Part shown: piece after piece, positions 22,288-34,951 of the stretch
How the letters are laid out: every line of letters starts with the position of its first letter
Position numbering within the stretch: the first letter of the stretch is position 1
Assembly (NCBI GenBank): GCA_025201765.1
Contig: MU623409.1
Span: forward strand, 62,001 to 126,000
From: Daldinia sp. FL1419
Taxonomy: Eukaryota; Ascomycota; Sordariomycetes; Xylariales; Hypoxylaceae
Direction of reading: 5' to 3'
Length of the DNA: 64,000 nucleotides
Notes under the pieces: generated by a model
Database searches by the model: none
Seen by the model: the letters and a program-made list of their open reading frames with translations, nothing else
What the model was told of the DNA's origin: nothing
Made by a program: the position numbers and the translations under genes

Positions 22288-23686
22288 ATGATGTTTTCTG
22301 TTTTTCCGGCATCCTTCTTTCGCTCAGGATATCGAGTGCTTGCGGCGATTTTGGTTTTTCTAATACTCCAGCAGTATCTTACTTTTCGCAAACCGTTTCC
22401 CGTAGGCCAAAAATACCCCGATCAAAAGGATGCTCCACCAACATGCGACTCGCTTGAAGGTCTCGACGACCTTTTCGTAATCCTCAGGACAGGAGCTTCT
22501 GAGGCCCCTAAGAAGCTCCCTGTTCATTTCTCGACTACCCTGCGATGCGTGCCCCATTATGCCATCTATTCTGATTACGAAGAGGATATCGAAGGACATC
22601 ACGTCTACAATGCTTTAGACGAGATCAACCCCGAAATTATATCCACACATCCCGATTTCGAATATTACCGCCGCCTACAAGAGAAGGGTAGAGAAGCCTT
22701 CTCATCCGAAGAGTTGGAAAAATGGGGTTCCGCCAAGAATACAAATGGAGGGCGTGATAGTCCTGGATGGAGGTTAGATAAGTGGAAGTTCCTCCCGCTC
22801 GCGGAAAAGGCGTTCCGTGAACGACCCAATGCAAAATGGTACATCTTCATTGAGTCGGACACGTATATGCTCTGGCAAACCCTCTTAGAGTGGTTGTCTC
22901 ACTTTGACGCCTCTGAGCCGCATTATTTGGGTATGCAGATGCAAATCGGAGACGTGGTCTTTGCTTATGGCGGTGGGGGTTTTGCAATCTCCAACCCGGC
23001 ATTGAACAAAGTCGTGGAACACCGCAGAGAGAACCTCAAGTTTTACGACGATTTTACCGGCGCTCACTGGGCTGGCGACTGTGTCTTGGGCAAGGCGTTA
23101 GCTGATGCGGGTGTGAAATTACTCTGGTCCTTCCCGAACTTAGCTGGTGATCAACCTGCTGATATGAACTTCAACTCATCATTTGGCGGATCGAATAAGA
23201 CTCCATGGTGTTTCCACGCTGCAAGTTATCATCATCTTCCGCCCGCAGAATACCATAAATTGGCCAAGTTTGAACAAACTTGGAATCGAGAAGTAAGCTT
23301 AAACTTAGTTGAATGTTAGATCAGCCCATGCTAACCCTAGTTCCCGGTAGAATACGTCTCGTCTGCGTCACGGAGACATATTTAAGTATTATATTTTACC
23401 TCAAATCTCGTCGAACCGTAGCGACTGGGATAATTTATCGGACGCTGACCAGGGCCCGATTACTTCCTTCGACGAATGTCGCAGCATTTGCGAGAGCCAG
23501 CCCGACTGCAAGCAATTCTCGTTCACGGAGCAGTCCTGCAAGATATCTACGGCCCTTATATTAGGACATCGAGTCCCCGAAGATACTACCCCGCGAATAA
23601 TGTCAGGGTGGATTATGGAGAGGGTCAAAGACTACCCCGAACGCATGGACAAATACTGCGACCATCAAAGTTGGATATTATCCTGA
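22288..23686 (+). CDS. Fringe-like glycosyltransferase (GT31/DUF604 type) with PAN-like C-terminal domain
   Basis: Exon 1 (22288-23292) and exon 2 (23351-23686) are joined by GTAAGC...TAG (58 nt) in phase 0, giving 446 aa. It is a type II membrane protein: a short cytosolic N-terminus, one anchor (about residues 15-32), then a lumenal catalytic domain. The metal-binding acidic motif appears as ESD (189-191) in KWYIFIESDTYMLW, followed by YLGMQMQIGDVVFAYGGGGF, a typical fringe-family loop. Such enzymes transfer sugars from UDP-sugars in the Golgi. Exon 2 adds a Cys-rich segment (DECRSICESQPDCKQFSF and further Cys) spaced like PAN/apple domains, which bind protein or carbohydrate. The donor and acceptor sugars cannot be inferred. 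Confidence 0.82.
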
Positions 23687-24281
23687 AGATATTCCAGGGT
23701 GTCGATCGTCAGGTCGCGATGAAGAAATTGATGACTCGAACACGGTCACGTCAATTGACTAGACCCCTATGCAGGGCTTCAACTAGCGGGTTAAGGGGTG
23801 CGATCTTGAAGAGGGTCCCTCCCGAATTTAGTTCGTGGCTTTGAGACATGGCTGCTAGGGGTGTTTGAATAAAACATCTACCACGCCGAAGTCTCAGATT
23901 AGCGGCTCATTTACAACATTTACCTGCAAAGAAGATAATGCGGGAAATCTTTAACCATGTATTATAGACGAATATTTACGTGATACAGCGGTCATGCCTG
24001 AATGCGACCTAGAATATCTGATAAATACAGCCCCTTTAGCATATAGGTACCTACACATGCGTATTTCATCTCTTGTACTGGTGAAAATGAGGTGACCTTA
24101 TACTAGTTAGAGTCTTCGCACGATATCTTCTATAGGACTTTGTTCTAATCTCAACAATAGCAGCCTATATGAGGTACCTAATTTCGTAAGCTTAATCCAT
24201 ATTCCGGGGCCGTTTAAAACATCTCGGACAATGAATACTTTATATGCCCTAGAGAGCCAATATGTTTGTTTTTCTACCCTC
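23687..24281. other. Convergent 3' spacer
   Basis: 3' flanks of the glycosyltransferase (+) and beta-mannosidase (-). The open frame continuing to 23844 in another phase has no support. No gene is seen. Confidence 0.5.
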
Positions 24282-27099
24282 TCAGGAGGTGATCTTCGAT
24301 GTGAGGCTTGCCACAGACGCCGTCCAACTTCTTTCGGGTGTTGACACCGATACCTTCAATGACCCTTCGGGCGCCCCTATATACGTATAGCGTAAAGAGT
24401 CTACGGTAACTCCAGATACCTCTACAATCTTCTCTTCGCCTGGGATGAGGTCGAATCCGTTGTCGCTTAGTTTGGTTTTGCGGGTTTCTTCGAAGACAAA
24501 CCCCTTTACAGGCCGGGTGGCAGATATAGCAATTTTTCTAGTAGATAAAGCCTCGAATTTCACGCCGCGGTCAGAGAAGTCCAAGTACTTTAAGGGCTGT
24601 GGCCACGCAGCATCAGTCGCAATCACCTGGTTATCGTCCTCGGCGACAGCGTAGATTATGTAAGGGTCATATTTCGTTAGGTCGAACTGCCGTGTAGTGT
24701 CAGTTAACTGAGATTCTACCGCAGAGATGGAGTGGCTTTGAAGGATCTCTGTTGTGCTGTTTGGCTCCGCTGATATAGTATCCAGTTTCAAAGGAGATTG
24801 AACATCCTGGCCCGTCCGAACTGAGATAAATCGTACGGTTATTCGAAGCTGAGAGGTTTCTTGCCGATTGCTCACAACCCAAAGATCAAACTTGGTGTCC
24901 CGAGAGGGCAGAGTGGGATCGGCATGACCACTCGTCCACTCGTGATACGTACGGGACACCCCCACAGCCAGTGGCTTCAAGGCGTTTGCAATTGCGTAGA
25001 AGGCTGGCTTTTTAACGAGATAGTAGTCGACCACAGCCCAACTCATCGTTGGCCAGCAGTCGTTCAGTTGCCATACCAACACACCTCCACACCTGCGAGC
25101 TCCAGGCTTACCCCATTCTCGACGCCACGTTTTATAAGCAAATTGCATAGTTTCTGCTTGGACAACTTGCGTGAGATGTGTATATGACGGAAGGTCATAT
25201 TTCACCAGGAAATTCTCTGCGACATATGTTATCATACGGCGCTCATGGTCGATAGCTTTATTGCGGAAGTCCATCAACATGGATCCCGGGTGTTGTTGTT
25301 GTGGATCTTTAATCATGATACGGGTTGTTTCGAGATGCGGGTAGGCCTCCATGCCAAATTCGCTAATGAATCGACCAGAAAGTAGATATGTCTCTTGGTA
25401 TCTATTCATTGCCCCATGCCAAACTTCATAACATCAGCACAAATACCTAGGGAGGTAGGTTGATAGTAAATGGGCACTCATGACTTACTGTTCCATTGAT
25501 GAATATCCCCTACCGTCTTATCAGTAGTATGCTTTCCATCGCCCCATGGGCTACTCGGGTGATAGGTCATGAAGGGATCCTCCTCTTTGACGATCTTTGG
25601 CAATAAGTACTCATACATATATCTAGCCGGGAAACTAGACTTCAGCCATGACTGGGGATCTTTGTCTCCGTAGTCGTAGTCAAGATGGTAGCGTTCTTGG
25701 ACTTGGTAGTCCTCGTTGTTTCCAGCCCATATTACTATAGAAGGATGAGACCTTAGCCGACGCAGATTTTGCCTCGCTTCTCGTTCAACAGATTCCAAGT
25801 AAGACGGGTATGTTGGATAACTGGCACATGCGAATTGGAAGTCATGCCATACAAGAATTCCTAGCTCATCGCAAGCATCGAAGAGGGCATCGTCTTCATA
25901 AATCCCACCTACAATCCCTAGTTAGCAACCATGTCCTGTATAACCGATACTAATATTATATCTCACCACCCCAGATTCTAAGCATATGCTGATTTCCCTC
26001 CACCATGAGCTTCATCCAATCACGGTATCGTTGCACGGAGATTTGCGAGAGGAAGCTATCGGCGGGAATCCAACACGATCCACCGCTAAATACGTCAATT
26101 CCGTTGATGCGAAAGTAGAAGGACTTGCCAAATTCATCTTTCTCTTGAACTAACTCGCTTCGCCGGAAACCAATAAGTTTGGTCGTTTCATCACTTGCAG
26201 GTATAGCTGCTTTCAACTCGTAACGAATCTGGCGACCATAACCGAACGGGTACCATAACTCCGGGTTGTCGATTTGGAATTCCGTTTCAGCAAGCCCGTC
26301 AGAGTCAACGGTACATTCCTTTTCCCAGACGGTTGTCCCGCTTAGAGACACCGAAAGTCTGATTGACTTTTGATTCGCGCCCACTACCTTGGCAAAGACT
26401 CGGCCTGAGCATTTTGTTAAGTCTCTACTAACTTCGTAATGGGTCCAGACATCATCGACTCTCGAGACATATTGTTCCAGGTAAACTGGCCGCCAGGGAC
26501 CAGCTGTCATCAATATCGGTCCCCAGTCCCAGCCCCAATTATATTGAGCCTTCCTCACAGGAACGCGACCGACTTCTGTCTGTCGGACATAGAATGTATG
26601 CTCATGACTATGTTCTTCCACCAGTTGCCGACCCCGTAACAGAGCAGAGTCAAATTTGATTTGAAGAACATTGTCGTCCTTTAAATGGTTGGAAATATCT
26701 ACTCGATGAGACAGAAACATGTTATCTGACTTTAGGATCTCATTCCCATTCAGGAGTACAGTTGCGAACGTATCAAGGCCCTCAAAGACGATATCTGTGA
26801 TGGGTGAACCATCGGTTATAGAGTCTTCCGGTTTCTTAAATTGGACCTTATATGTCCAATCTTTCTCAGCGATCCATTGCGCTGCTAGTTCATTCAGGTC
26901 AACGAATGGGTCCGGGATTCTACAGAAGAGTAAGTCTTTTCCCTACTAGACATAATGGGGGGGTATCTCACTTATTGTTGGCCAACAGGTCTATATGGAC
27001 CTGGCTTGGGACTCTTTGAACTGGAAACCACTCATCTGAGGAGCTGTCGCTTTGCTGGAAAGCCCACCCCTGATCTAGAACGTGCCTTGTAGAAGCCAT
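24282..27099 (-). CDS. mndB: Beta-mannosidase, GH2
   Basis: Four exons, 27099-26972, 26919-25967, 25908-25489 and 25423-24282, give 880 aa. The start MASTRHVLDQGWAFQQS opens with the GH2 sugar-binding domain and there is no signal peptide, as in the intracellular fungal B-type enzymes. The acid/base Glu426 lies in WAGNNED and the nucleophile Glu522 in ISEFGMEAYP, both standard for retaining GH2 mannosidases. WHDFQFACASYP and the WGWDWGP segment are also family hallmarks. The enzyme removes terminal beta-1,4-mannose from manno-oligosaccharides produced from plant mannan or N-glycans. All splice junctions restore conserved residues (WGG|GIYEDD and QWN|IWHGAMN). It shares a 697-bp promoter region with a divergent Zn2Cys6 regulator. 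Confidence 0.95.
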
Positions 27100-27796
27100 G
27101 GTAGACGATAGTATAGCCAACTTGATTGGGTGTCACTGAGAATGCGGGAGGTCGAGTTCACTTTGGATTGGAACACGTCGAATTTATAGTTCTTTCTTTA
27201 GTACAAAATCGTACGGACGCTTAATAACTTCAGATGCAAGCATTTAGAATACAGCGAGGCCCGCAAGAGTTGGTATATACGACATCCATCCCACCGGCCT
27301 ATTATTGGAAAATAACGTTGGGTCACTAGGCGGACGGTTCAAAAATATCCGTATCGGAATCTACCTAGGTTAGGAGGTAGAGACGGAAACATCCATAACT
27401 CGCAGCGACCAACTTACACTGCTGAGAAGGGAAATTGCCCCCTAGGGCAACCAGACAGGTACCCGAAGGTTTGACATGATACCTTGAGAGAAGGCACTTA
27501 CCTGGTAAAGGCCTACCTCGGGGAATGCCGTTTCGAGTACTCGGAAATATAATTTTTCGTGCGGGGCGACTAGGGGAATTATCGCTTTGTTGCGACTCCT
27601 CTATCCTTGCATGATATATCTTCATCTAAACGAGGATATTGAATTAGAAGCTGGCTTCATGCAGGGCCTTCCGAATTATACTCCGCAATCCACACATCGC
27701 TATCCAGATCCTCCGGGGATTCTTACCTGATCACACCAAAAGCCCCCCCTTCGATGAATGAGTGGTCACAGACAGTGACTATGTCCCATTGCGTTG
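27100..27796. promoter_or_regulatory. Divergent promoter, beta-mannosidase and Zn2Cys6 regulator
   Basis: A 697-bp space between two start codons pointing apart. CGG-type half-sites occur, including CGGACGG (27331) and ATCCGTATCGG (27347), but no clean palindrome. An 86-codon frame at 27365-27625 (-) has no motif. Confidence 0.5.
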
Positions 27797-30174
27797 ATGT
27801 TCCACAATTTCAGCAGCCATCAGAAAACGAGCCCATCACCACCGGCACCAGCTCGCCTTAATAAGTCGTGCTCGGAATGCACGAGGTGCGTGGCGCCGAG
27901 GACCCCCTTTTGACTCCGATTGCTAAGACTTGACTGGCTACACCAGGCGAAAGGTTAAGTGTGATGGTGGCCACCCATGTAGGCAAGTAACAGTATCACA
28001 TATCCCACGGATCGTATACTGATACCTACATGTCGTAGCTCTTGCGCGTACTACAAGGTCTCACACTCATGTAACTATCGACAGCGGAACAAGAGGAATG
28101 CTGTCAGCAGAAGGTACTCCTATTGTCCTAATACTTACCTTCAACTAAGTACCCCTTGTTTTTGAATATCGGGATCCTGAGATAGATAACTTACTCGACT
28201 AAAATTAGTACCCTTGATGAGGTGTCAGAACGATTGAGGTCACGGACTGATATCCTTGAACGGCTATTCCCTGATACCTCCCTGGACGAGCTTATTGGCA
28301 AGAGTCGAGATGAATTACTAGACATCCTTCGCGTGGCTTCGGTATCTAAGGGATCATCGATAGAATTAGTTAGTCGGCCTGCCGAGTATGCCGAAGCGGC
28401 TGATGATTCCGCTCAAGTGTCTGAAAATGGCGAGCCCGCAGCTGATCGGCAATGGGATGAGTCGAGTCACCAACCACCTGTATTGCAGGCTGGCGATGAT
28501 ATCAACGCCATCAATCTTGCAACCGATAAGCATCGTCGCTCGTATCTAGGGGTAACTTCCATCAGCGCCATTCTCCGAGCAGTTTTCCGGCTGTGTCCTT
28601 CGGCGAAGCATCGTGTCGCCGAACAAGCCAAGAGATGGGCCGAGAATCCTCTTCAGCCTCAGCCTCAGCCGGTACCATTTATGAGTGGGGACTTGAGTAC
28701 TCATCTTCTTAAAGAGCAACGGTGCATCGATTTCTACTTCGAACACATCCACCCAATCGTCCCTATGTTGGATGAAGAAGAGTTCCGGAATTCCTACTCC
28801 TTGGGGCGTCGTAGAGATCCTGGTTGGCTTGGTCTTTTAAATATGGTGATAACTCTTGGCTCTATCGCCTCTGGAAGCGATACTCTTCATGAGCAGTACT
28901 ACGAGCAGGCCCGGAGCTTTATAGACCTTGATAGTTTCGGTGCTGGTAATCTGGAAACCTTGCAGGCACTCTGTTTACTTGGTGGGCTTTATTTACACTA
29001 TCGAAATGCCCCAAACATGGCGTATGCCGTCCTTGGCGCTGCACACCGTGTTGCCATCGCCTTGGGGTTGCATAGAGAGTCACGGCATCGGAGTACCAAT
29101 ACTAACCAAACCCAAGAAGATACTACGCCACCCAAACTAAGTCGGACCGAGACCAAACGTAGGACGTGGTGGAGTTTATTCTGCCTTGACACTTGGGCAA
29201 GTATGACACTGGGCCGTCCAACCTGTGGTAGATGGGAGGGTACCACGATGGATATTTTGTTCCCTAGTCTTTTAAGCGAAAATGACCACATGGCAATGTC
29301 TCTATGTGCTAGTCTTCAGTTCTGTTTAGTATGCAACCGCATACAAAATCGCTTTGCACGGTTCAACCGACTTACCATTGCCGAAGCCATCTCTTTCGAT
29401 GAAGAGCTGAGAACGTGGTACGCCTCTATACCCCTGGTCCTCCGATCAGCGACGAACTCGCCGTCGCGCCTTACGATTGCGCGAGAATTCAGTACGTGAT
29501 ACCCAGAGTTACCTGGACCCTTTGTTCGTTCCATGCCGTGTAGTAAAACCATACGATTGGGTCTAAAGGGTTATCACTTGGACAAACCTTGAAGGGAACA
29601 CACACTAACTTGTATTCTCGCAGTGCGGAATCGCTACCTGAATATACGTTTAATCATAATGAGATCTCTAATATTATACCTAGCGCATAGTCGCATTCAA
29701 AAAGCTCAGCTTAGCGCTGAAGAGTTTCAAATCATTGACACCTGTCGAACGGTTGCGGGTGAAGCCATTGATTCGATTGCGCTTTACTGGACACCAAATA
29801 GAATTCACGTCTGGAACTCAGCTTGGTACCTTTTTCAAGCCTGCATGATTCCCCTATTATCCATTGTAATTGAACAATCACGCCCCGAACCTAGTCCTGG
29901 CTCTTTGGCCTTGGCTCGCGCAAGCTTGGTCAAAGCTCTCGAAACTTTCCAAGAAATGAAGCCGTGGATGAGAGCTTCCGACAGGGGACCGGATATAGTC
30001 GCGGCGATATATGAAGCGATTACTGGCGAGGCCGAAGTCGCTGGACGAACGCCGTCCCAGGATGGAGATTCAAATTTCTTCGGCTGGTATGACGAACAGC
30101 TCACTGCTGAGTTGGATTGGGGATCGTTTCTGATGGACGACGATTTGCAAGGAGCTTTCTTGGTATCTCAATGA
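27797..30174 (+). CDS. Zn(II)2Cys6 transcription factor with fungal middle homology region
   Basis: Five exons, 27797-27885, 27947-27982, 28039-28113, 28209-29491 and 29624-30174, give 677 aa. The zinc cluster C25-x2-C28-x6-C35-x5-C41-x2-C44-x8-C53 spans three exons. The second intron (27983-28038) appears to start with GCAAGT rather than GT, because only that junction keeps the cluster in frame. A linker and short coiled stretch (EVSERLRSRTDILERLF) follow the cluster, as in dimeric members. The middle homology region begins near RCIDFYFEHIHPIVPML and includes ETKRRTWWSLFCLDTWASMTLGRP. The start ATG at 27797 is the only in-frame Met before the cluster. Divergence from beta-mannosidase suggests control of mannan use, as reported for ManR/ClrB-type factors, but I cannot assign that orthology from sequence alone. 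Confidence 0.83.
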
Positions 30175-30367
30175 AAATATATTAGGGCGGATAAATGTGT
30201 ATTTTGATATTCAGTTTAGCGATTCCGGGCACCAAAATAGGTGTAATGTAAAGGGGATCGAAAAAGAAAGAAAAGCAAAGCAAGGCAAAGAAAAGCAAAA
30301 TCAAGCCCAATCTCCAATTCGATGGCAAACTCGTTCAATATTTTACCCAGTTCGAACAATGCTATCT

Positions 30368-32036
30368 TCACAATCTAGATCGGAGTTCCCTTTCAATATC
30401 CTCGAGACCCGAAGGTCCGTCAAATAACCCCGACGTTAATGCACTCGTATTAATCTGTTATGCTGGTTAGCTAAGACGGCTGGAAGAGAGAGGCATCGTG
30501 TGACTTACATGCCGCGGGCTCAGTTCCGATACGTGTTTCACTCCCAGTAATCTCATTGCCGTTTGGGTCTCGTCAGCTAGAACTATTTAATCACGTATTA
30601 GCTATTAGTCGCATATACATTAGGCACCTACCCGTTGATTACTTACTCTTAAGCACCCTCTCGACGCCCTCTTCCCCGCCAACTGAAAGCCCGTAGAGAG
30701 CGGCGCGACCGATGCCGACACCCTTGGCCCCTAAAGCTAGGGCCTTCACGACGTCTGTGCCTCGCTTAACGCCCCCATCAACAAGTACATCAACGGAATC
30801 GAAAATCTGAGGACAGAATTTCCGAATTTCCAACAAAACTTGGATCGGTGGAGGGGCAGTATCAAGCGCCCTACCACCATGATTCGAAATTATGATGGCC
30901 TTGACAGCGGGGAATAATGTTGCGGCGTATGCATCTTCGTGAGTCTGGATTCCTTTAAGAACTATTGGCAAGTTCGTGTGCCGACCTAGCCATTCCAATG
31001 TCTTCTTCCACGTTAATGCCGACTCTGTTCCCCAAGCCTGCGGTGGTGCTCCGCCAGCCACCTCCGCCATCTTGAAGCGTTCATCCGCCTCGCGTTTTCC
31101 AGGAAACGGTGCGTCCAGCGTTAGGACGATAAACTTGATCTGACTTATTTTGCGGATTTGGGCCAGCGTTCTCTCAGTCGCTGCGAGATCTTTAAGCACG
31201 TATAATTGCCACGCGAACACTGCGTTGGGCCCAGCACTCACAATCGCCGACGGCGACATCGACGCATTTTTACTGATGATTTGAAGTGCGTTCAACTTTG
31301 AGCACGCTCGGGCTATCCCAGCCTCCCCGCTCGGATGAGCCAGGCGAGCCATCGCAGCTGGGGAGACGTAGATGGGCAGGCCTACCTTATTGCCCAATAT
31401 TGACGTCTCCAACGAGCACTCGGTACAATCTATAAAAACTCGTGGTCGCAAGAGTATGGAACGATATATTTGGCCGTTTGCTTCCTTTGTGAGTTGATCG
31501 TCGGTGGCGGAGACGTAATATGATATCGCTTTTGGTGATAAACATTTCATTGCATACGATTCAATCTCAGATACACTCAACATCGTCGCTAAGGGCGGCA
31601 ATGCAATTGATGGAGAATCTCTCACTTCTAGTCGGGCATCATTCTTAGACTTCTGCGCTTTTATGTCTTCGGTAGTATCACCTGGCTCGATTGTTCCCAA
31701 TACTTGGTCCGGCGTCAAATACTCCTCCAGTATCTCAATGGGATGGACTGAGTCGAAGGCTGCCGAAGCATCTTGCCCTGCATTCTTCAATAGAATACTC
31801 CTCCCTCCAGGATGTTTCGGGATAAATGAAGTAATCTAATCACGGTAAGTCAACTGGTTCCCATGGTAAAATACACGTCGGGTCTCAATAACATACATCA
31901 TATACCTTCCCATGCAAGACCATCCAGCAACTGTCTTGGGTATTATGTTCTTTCACTGAAAAATATTAGCAAACCTCAAGTAACCCTCACGTATCAATCA
32001 TCATATACCTTCCGCCAACTTCCACGTTTGGCCCAT
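30368..32036 (-). CDS. Cytochrome b2-like FMN-dependent 2-hydroxyacid (L-lactate) dehydrogenase
   Basis: Five exons, 32036-32009, 31955-31897, 31835-30647, 30582-30509 and 30454-30368, give 478 aa. The 28-nt first exon encodes MGQTWKLAE. The N-terminal cytochrome b5 domain includes HNTQDSCWMVLHGKVYD and HPGG, with haem ligands His37 and His60. The linker leads to an FMN-binding TIM barrel with NASMSPSAI, WQLYV, LTLDAP and the catalytic SNHGGRALD (His348). The C-terminal exon ends with the usual NTSAL...GPSGLEDIE segment. Mitochondrial cytochrome b2 oxidises L-lactate and passes electrons to cytochrome c. No obvious mitochondrial presequence precedes the b5 domain, so this copy may be cytosolic or use another hydroxyacid such as mandelate or glycolate. 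Confidence 0.9.
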
Positions 32037-32801
32037 AGTCACAGCTTTACAAACTCGGTGGGGAGTCTTTGGCCGAAGCAGCTAATACGAAAATATCCAA
32101 GAGTCGGTAGAATCGTAATTTGACATATACTTGCACTATTCGCCAACATAAGACTGCCTCGGATCTAAACTATTTTACTTAGGAGGTAGTTATGATTATT
32201 CCGTACGGAGAAAGCCAACATGCGTTCGCTATGTGTTATTCATCCTTAAGAACACTAGCTCCTAAGGGCCAAGGTTGCGAGTCTTCAATTATTCGAGGCT
32301 AATGATAGCTTGCACTATTAACGACGGGGCCGATTTCCTTTTGGGGTCGGTGGTATGGTCAGTTTTATTCGACTTCAGGAAGAGGAGTTATATAGTGCCG
32401 CATACCAAATCAGGCCACTACGTTAATAGGAAACCCCATACTTCGGGTGTTAGCAGAGCCTCTAAGGACCCAGAACCTGGGAATTTATATCCCCGAAGAC
32501 CAATCATACGCTATTCCACGTCGCAACATGACCCCAGATTGAATGGTCTCACTTGGCTCTCTCCACTTTCTGGGGACATCGCGTGGGAAGTTTACAGGCC
32601 CCACGGGGCTCCCGTGTTCCTGGAGTTTGCCAGGGGAGTGGGGATCCGGGGTTGATGAGATTTCCCCGGGTTTTCGTGTCGTGTAAAGTACCTGTATAAG
32701 ACGACGACCTCGTGCTGATCCGTTGTCACACATTCGCTCTCTAATTCGGTCTTGTCGGGCTAAGAACGCAAGTATCACTTCTTCCTGTCGCCTTCTTCAC
32801 C
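32037..32801. promoter_or_regulatory. Divergent promoter, hydroxyacid dehydrogenase and MFS transporter
   Basis: A 765-bp intergenic region between two divergent starts. Frames up to 126 codons (32275-32655) overlap on both strands without motif. A short inverted pair lies at about 32595-32612 (GGCCCCACGGGGCTCC). I see no gene. Confidence 0.5.
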
Positions 32802-34778
32802 ATGTCGGACCAAGATACACGAGCCTCTGGGACGTCAAAGATTCGTCTAAGCCATGACACGGCAAATAAAAAAGAAAAATGTATCGATCTTAACGATGTC
32901 GATGCCATCGAGCCTAGCCCCGAAACATACGCAGCCATCATGGCGACGAATAAGCCAAATCCTCGGGGTCCTGGCTACATCAAGCTTTATTTTTTAGCTG
33001 GCATGATTTTCCTTTGCTCTACTATGAACGGTTGGTGTGGCTCGGGTATCTTGTTTATTTAAAGCCTTAATATTAATTATTCCAGGTTTTGATAGTTCGT
33101 TAATGAGCTCAATCAACGTATGGGGAAGGGTCGTTTATCCCGACTGAGGACAGACCGCATTAACACTACAGATAGGCTCTTCCAAACTACACCAAGTACT
33201 TCGGGCTTCCGGTAAAAGGAAATGCTTCGACTGGAATTGTATTCGCTATCTTCCAAGTATGTGACACAGACAATAGCCACATTCACAGGAGCTAACCTTT
33301 CCAGGTGGGTCAGATGTGCGGTGCTCTTTTCGTGTGGATGACGGACTGGTACGGGCGAACATGGCATATATTCTTCGGCTGCCTTGGTGTTTGCGTTGGC
33401 ACTATCATCACAGCCTTATCTTTCAACTTGCCAATGTTTATAGGCGGGCGTTTTCTTCTGTCTTTCTTCGCAACATGCGCGCATACGGCAGCTCCCCTTT
33501 ACCTTGTCGAGATTTCCCCGGCAGCGTATAGAGGCACTATTGCGGGGGCTTATAATACTTTCTATAATATTGGTTCTATCCTGGCCACTTCCTCTGTCTA
33601 CGCGTGCCATCTTCATCTCGCAGGCCGGGGTGATCTAGATTGGCGTATTCCTATGTGGCTCCAGATGGTATGTCCCGGAATAGTATGTCTTATCATCAAG
33701 TTCTTTCCCGAATCACCAAGGTATCTCGTGGCAAACGACCAGCATGAAGAGGCCAGAGACATTATCACCAGATACCATACCAATGGTGATCCTAACCATC
33801 CCCTCGTGGTTCTTCAAATGAAAGAGATGTTGGGGACAGTTCAGGGCACTTCCAAAGCAACCTGGAAGGACCTTATCGACCTTAAAGTACTTGTTGAAAC
33901 ACGTTCAAGTAGGTATAGGCTTATGCTGAACGTGACATTCTCTTGGTTTGGGCAATTTAGTGGAAATAAGTATGTTATTGAGGAACCCTAAAACCAAAAC
34001 CCGGTGCTAACACTTGACTTCAGCATCGTTAGCTACTATCTTCCCATTATGTTAGATGGTATTGGCATCACTGACATTAATACGAAATTGGTACGTGATG
34101 ATAAAGATAGTTCACATTACTCTTCAAATGCTAATTACTCGTAATAGATTCTCAACATCATATATTCTGTCATTGGATGGGCATTCTCAGTCGGCGGAGC
34201 TCGTCTTCATGATATAGTAGGACGCCGAAAGATGCTGTTAGGAAGTACTCTCAGCATGACTATATGTCTTGCCCTTGTAGCTGCTGGTGCTGCCGGTAAA
34301 GTAGAGTACGGCAATAGCGCTGCAGCTACGATGTCAATTGTATTCATCTTCCTTTTCGGAGCTATTTTCGCAACCGGTAAGTCTGATCGTGTATTCCGAA
34401 TCCGAAACTTTCTCACATTTTCCAGGATATACACCAATGCAGCCCATTTATCCCGCCGAAGTTGTTTCGAATAAAATGCGGGCCAAGGCGATGGGGACAT
34501 TTAAACTAACCGCGGGTGCGGCAGGTTTCCTGAACACATTCGTTGGTCCTATCGCACTCAGCTCAATTGGTTATTGGTTTTATGTGTTCTTTGTTTTCTG
34601 GGATACTTTCGAGATGGCTTTCATGTACTTCTTTTTCGTTGAAACAAAGGGAATGACTCTCGAAGAACTAGATATGATTTTCGAAGCCAAGAACCCGCGT
34701 AAGGCGAGTGTCGAAGCAAGAAATATGCAGAATAGAATCATCAAGGCGGAACGGGCGAGCGAAATGGTAGATGCTTGA
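32802..34778 (+). CDS. MFS sugar transporter (lactose permease / hexose transporter type)
   Basis: Seven exons, 32802-33030, 33086-33117, 33176-33256, 33305-33969, 34024-34090, 34148-34376 and 34426-34778, give 551 aa with about 12 transmembrane helices. Sugar-porter signatures are present: MNGFDSSLMSSIN in helix 1, DWYGRTW after helix 2, PESPRYLVAND before the central loop, DIVGRRKML after helix 8, GYTPMQPIYPAEV in helix 10 and VETKGMTLEELD at the end of helix 12. Charged N- and C-termini would face the cytosol. It probably imports a mono- or disaccharide with protons across the plasma membrane. The third exon uses the second of two nearby AGs (acceptor GATAG), since the first would bring a stop into frame. 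It shares its promoter with the dehydrogenase. Confidence 0.9.
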
Positions 34779-34951
34779 ACAACATAAAACGGCCCTAAAA
34801 AAAACTATATTGTGATGATGAGGCTATCATGAGTTTGAAATGTAACATTTGATCCAAAACGTGTTGTGAAATAGTTTTCAAGATAATACTGTCTGTCCAT
34901 TAAGTCTGCTAATTACGGCTACAACTACCTACCTACGTATACTACCTAGAC

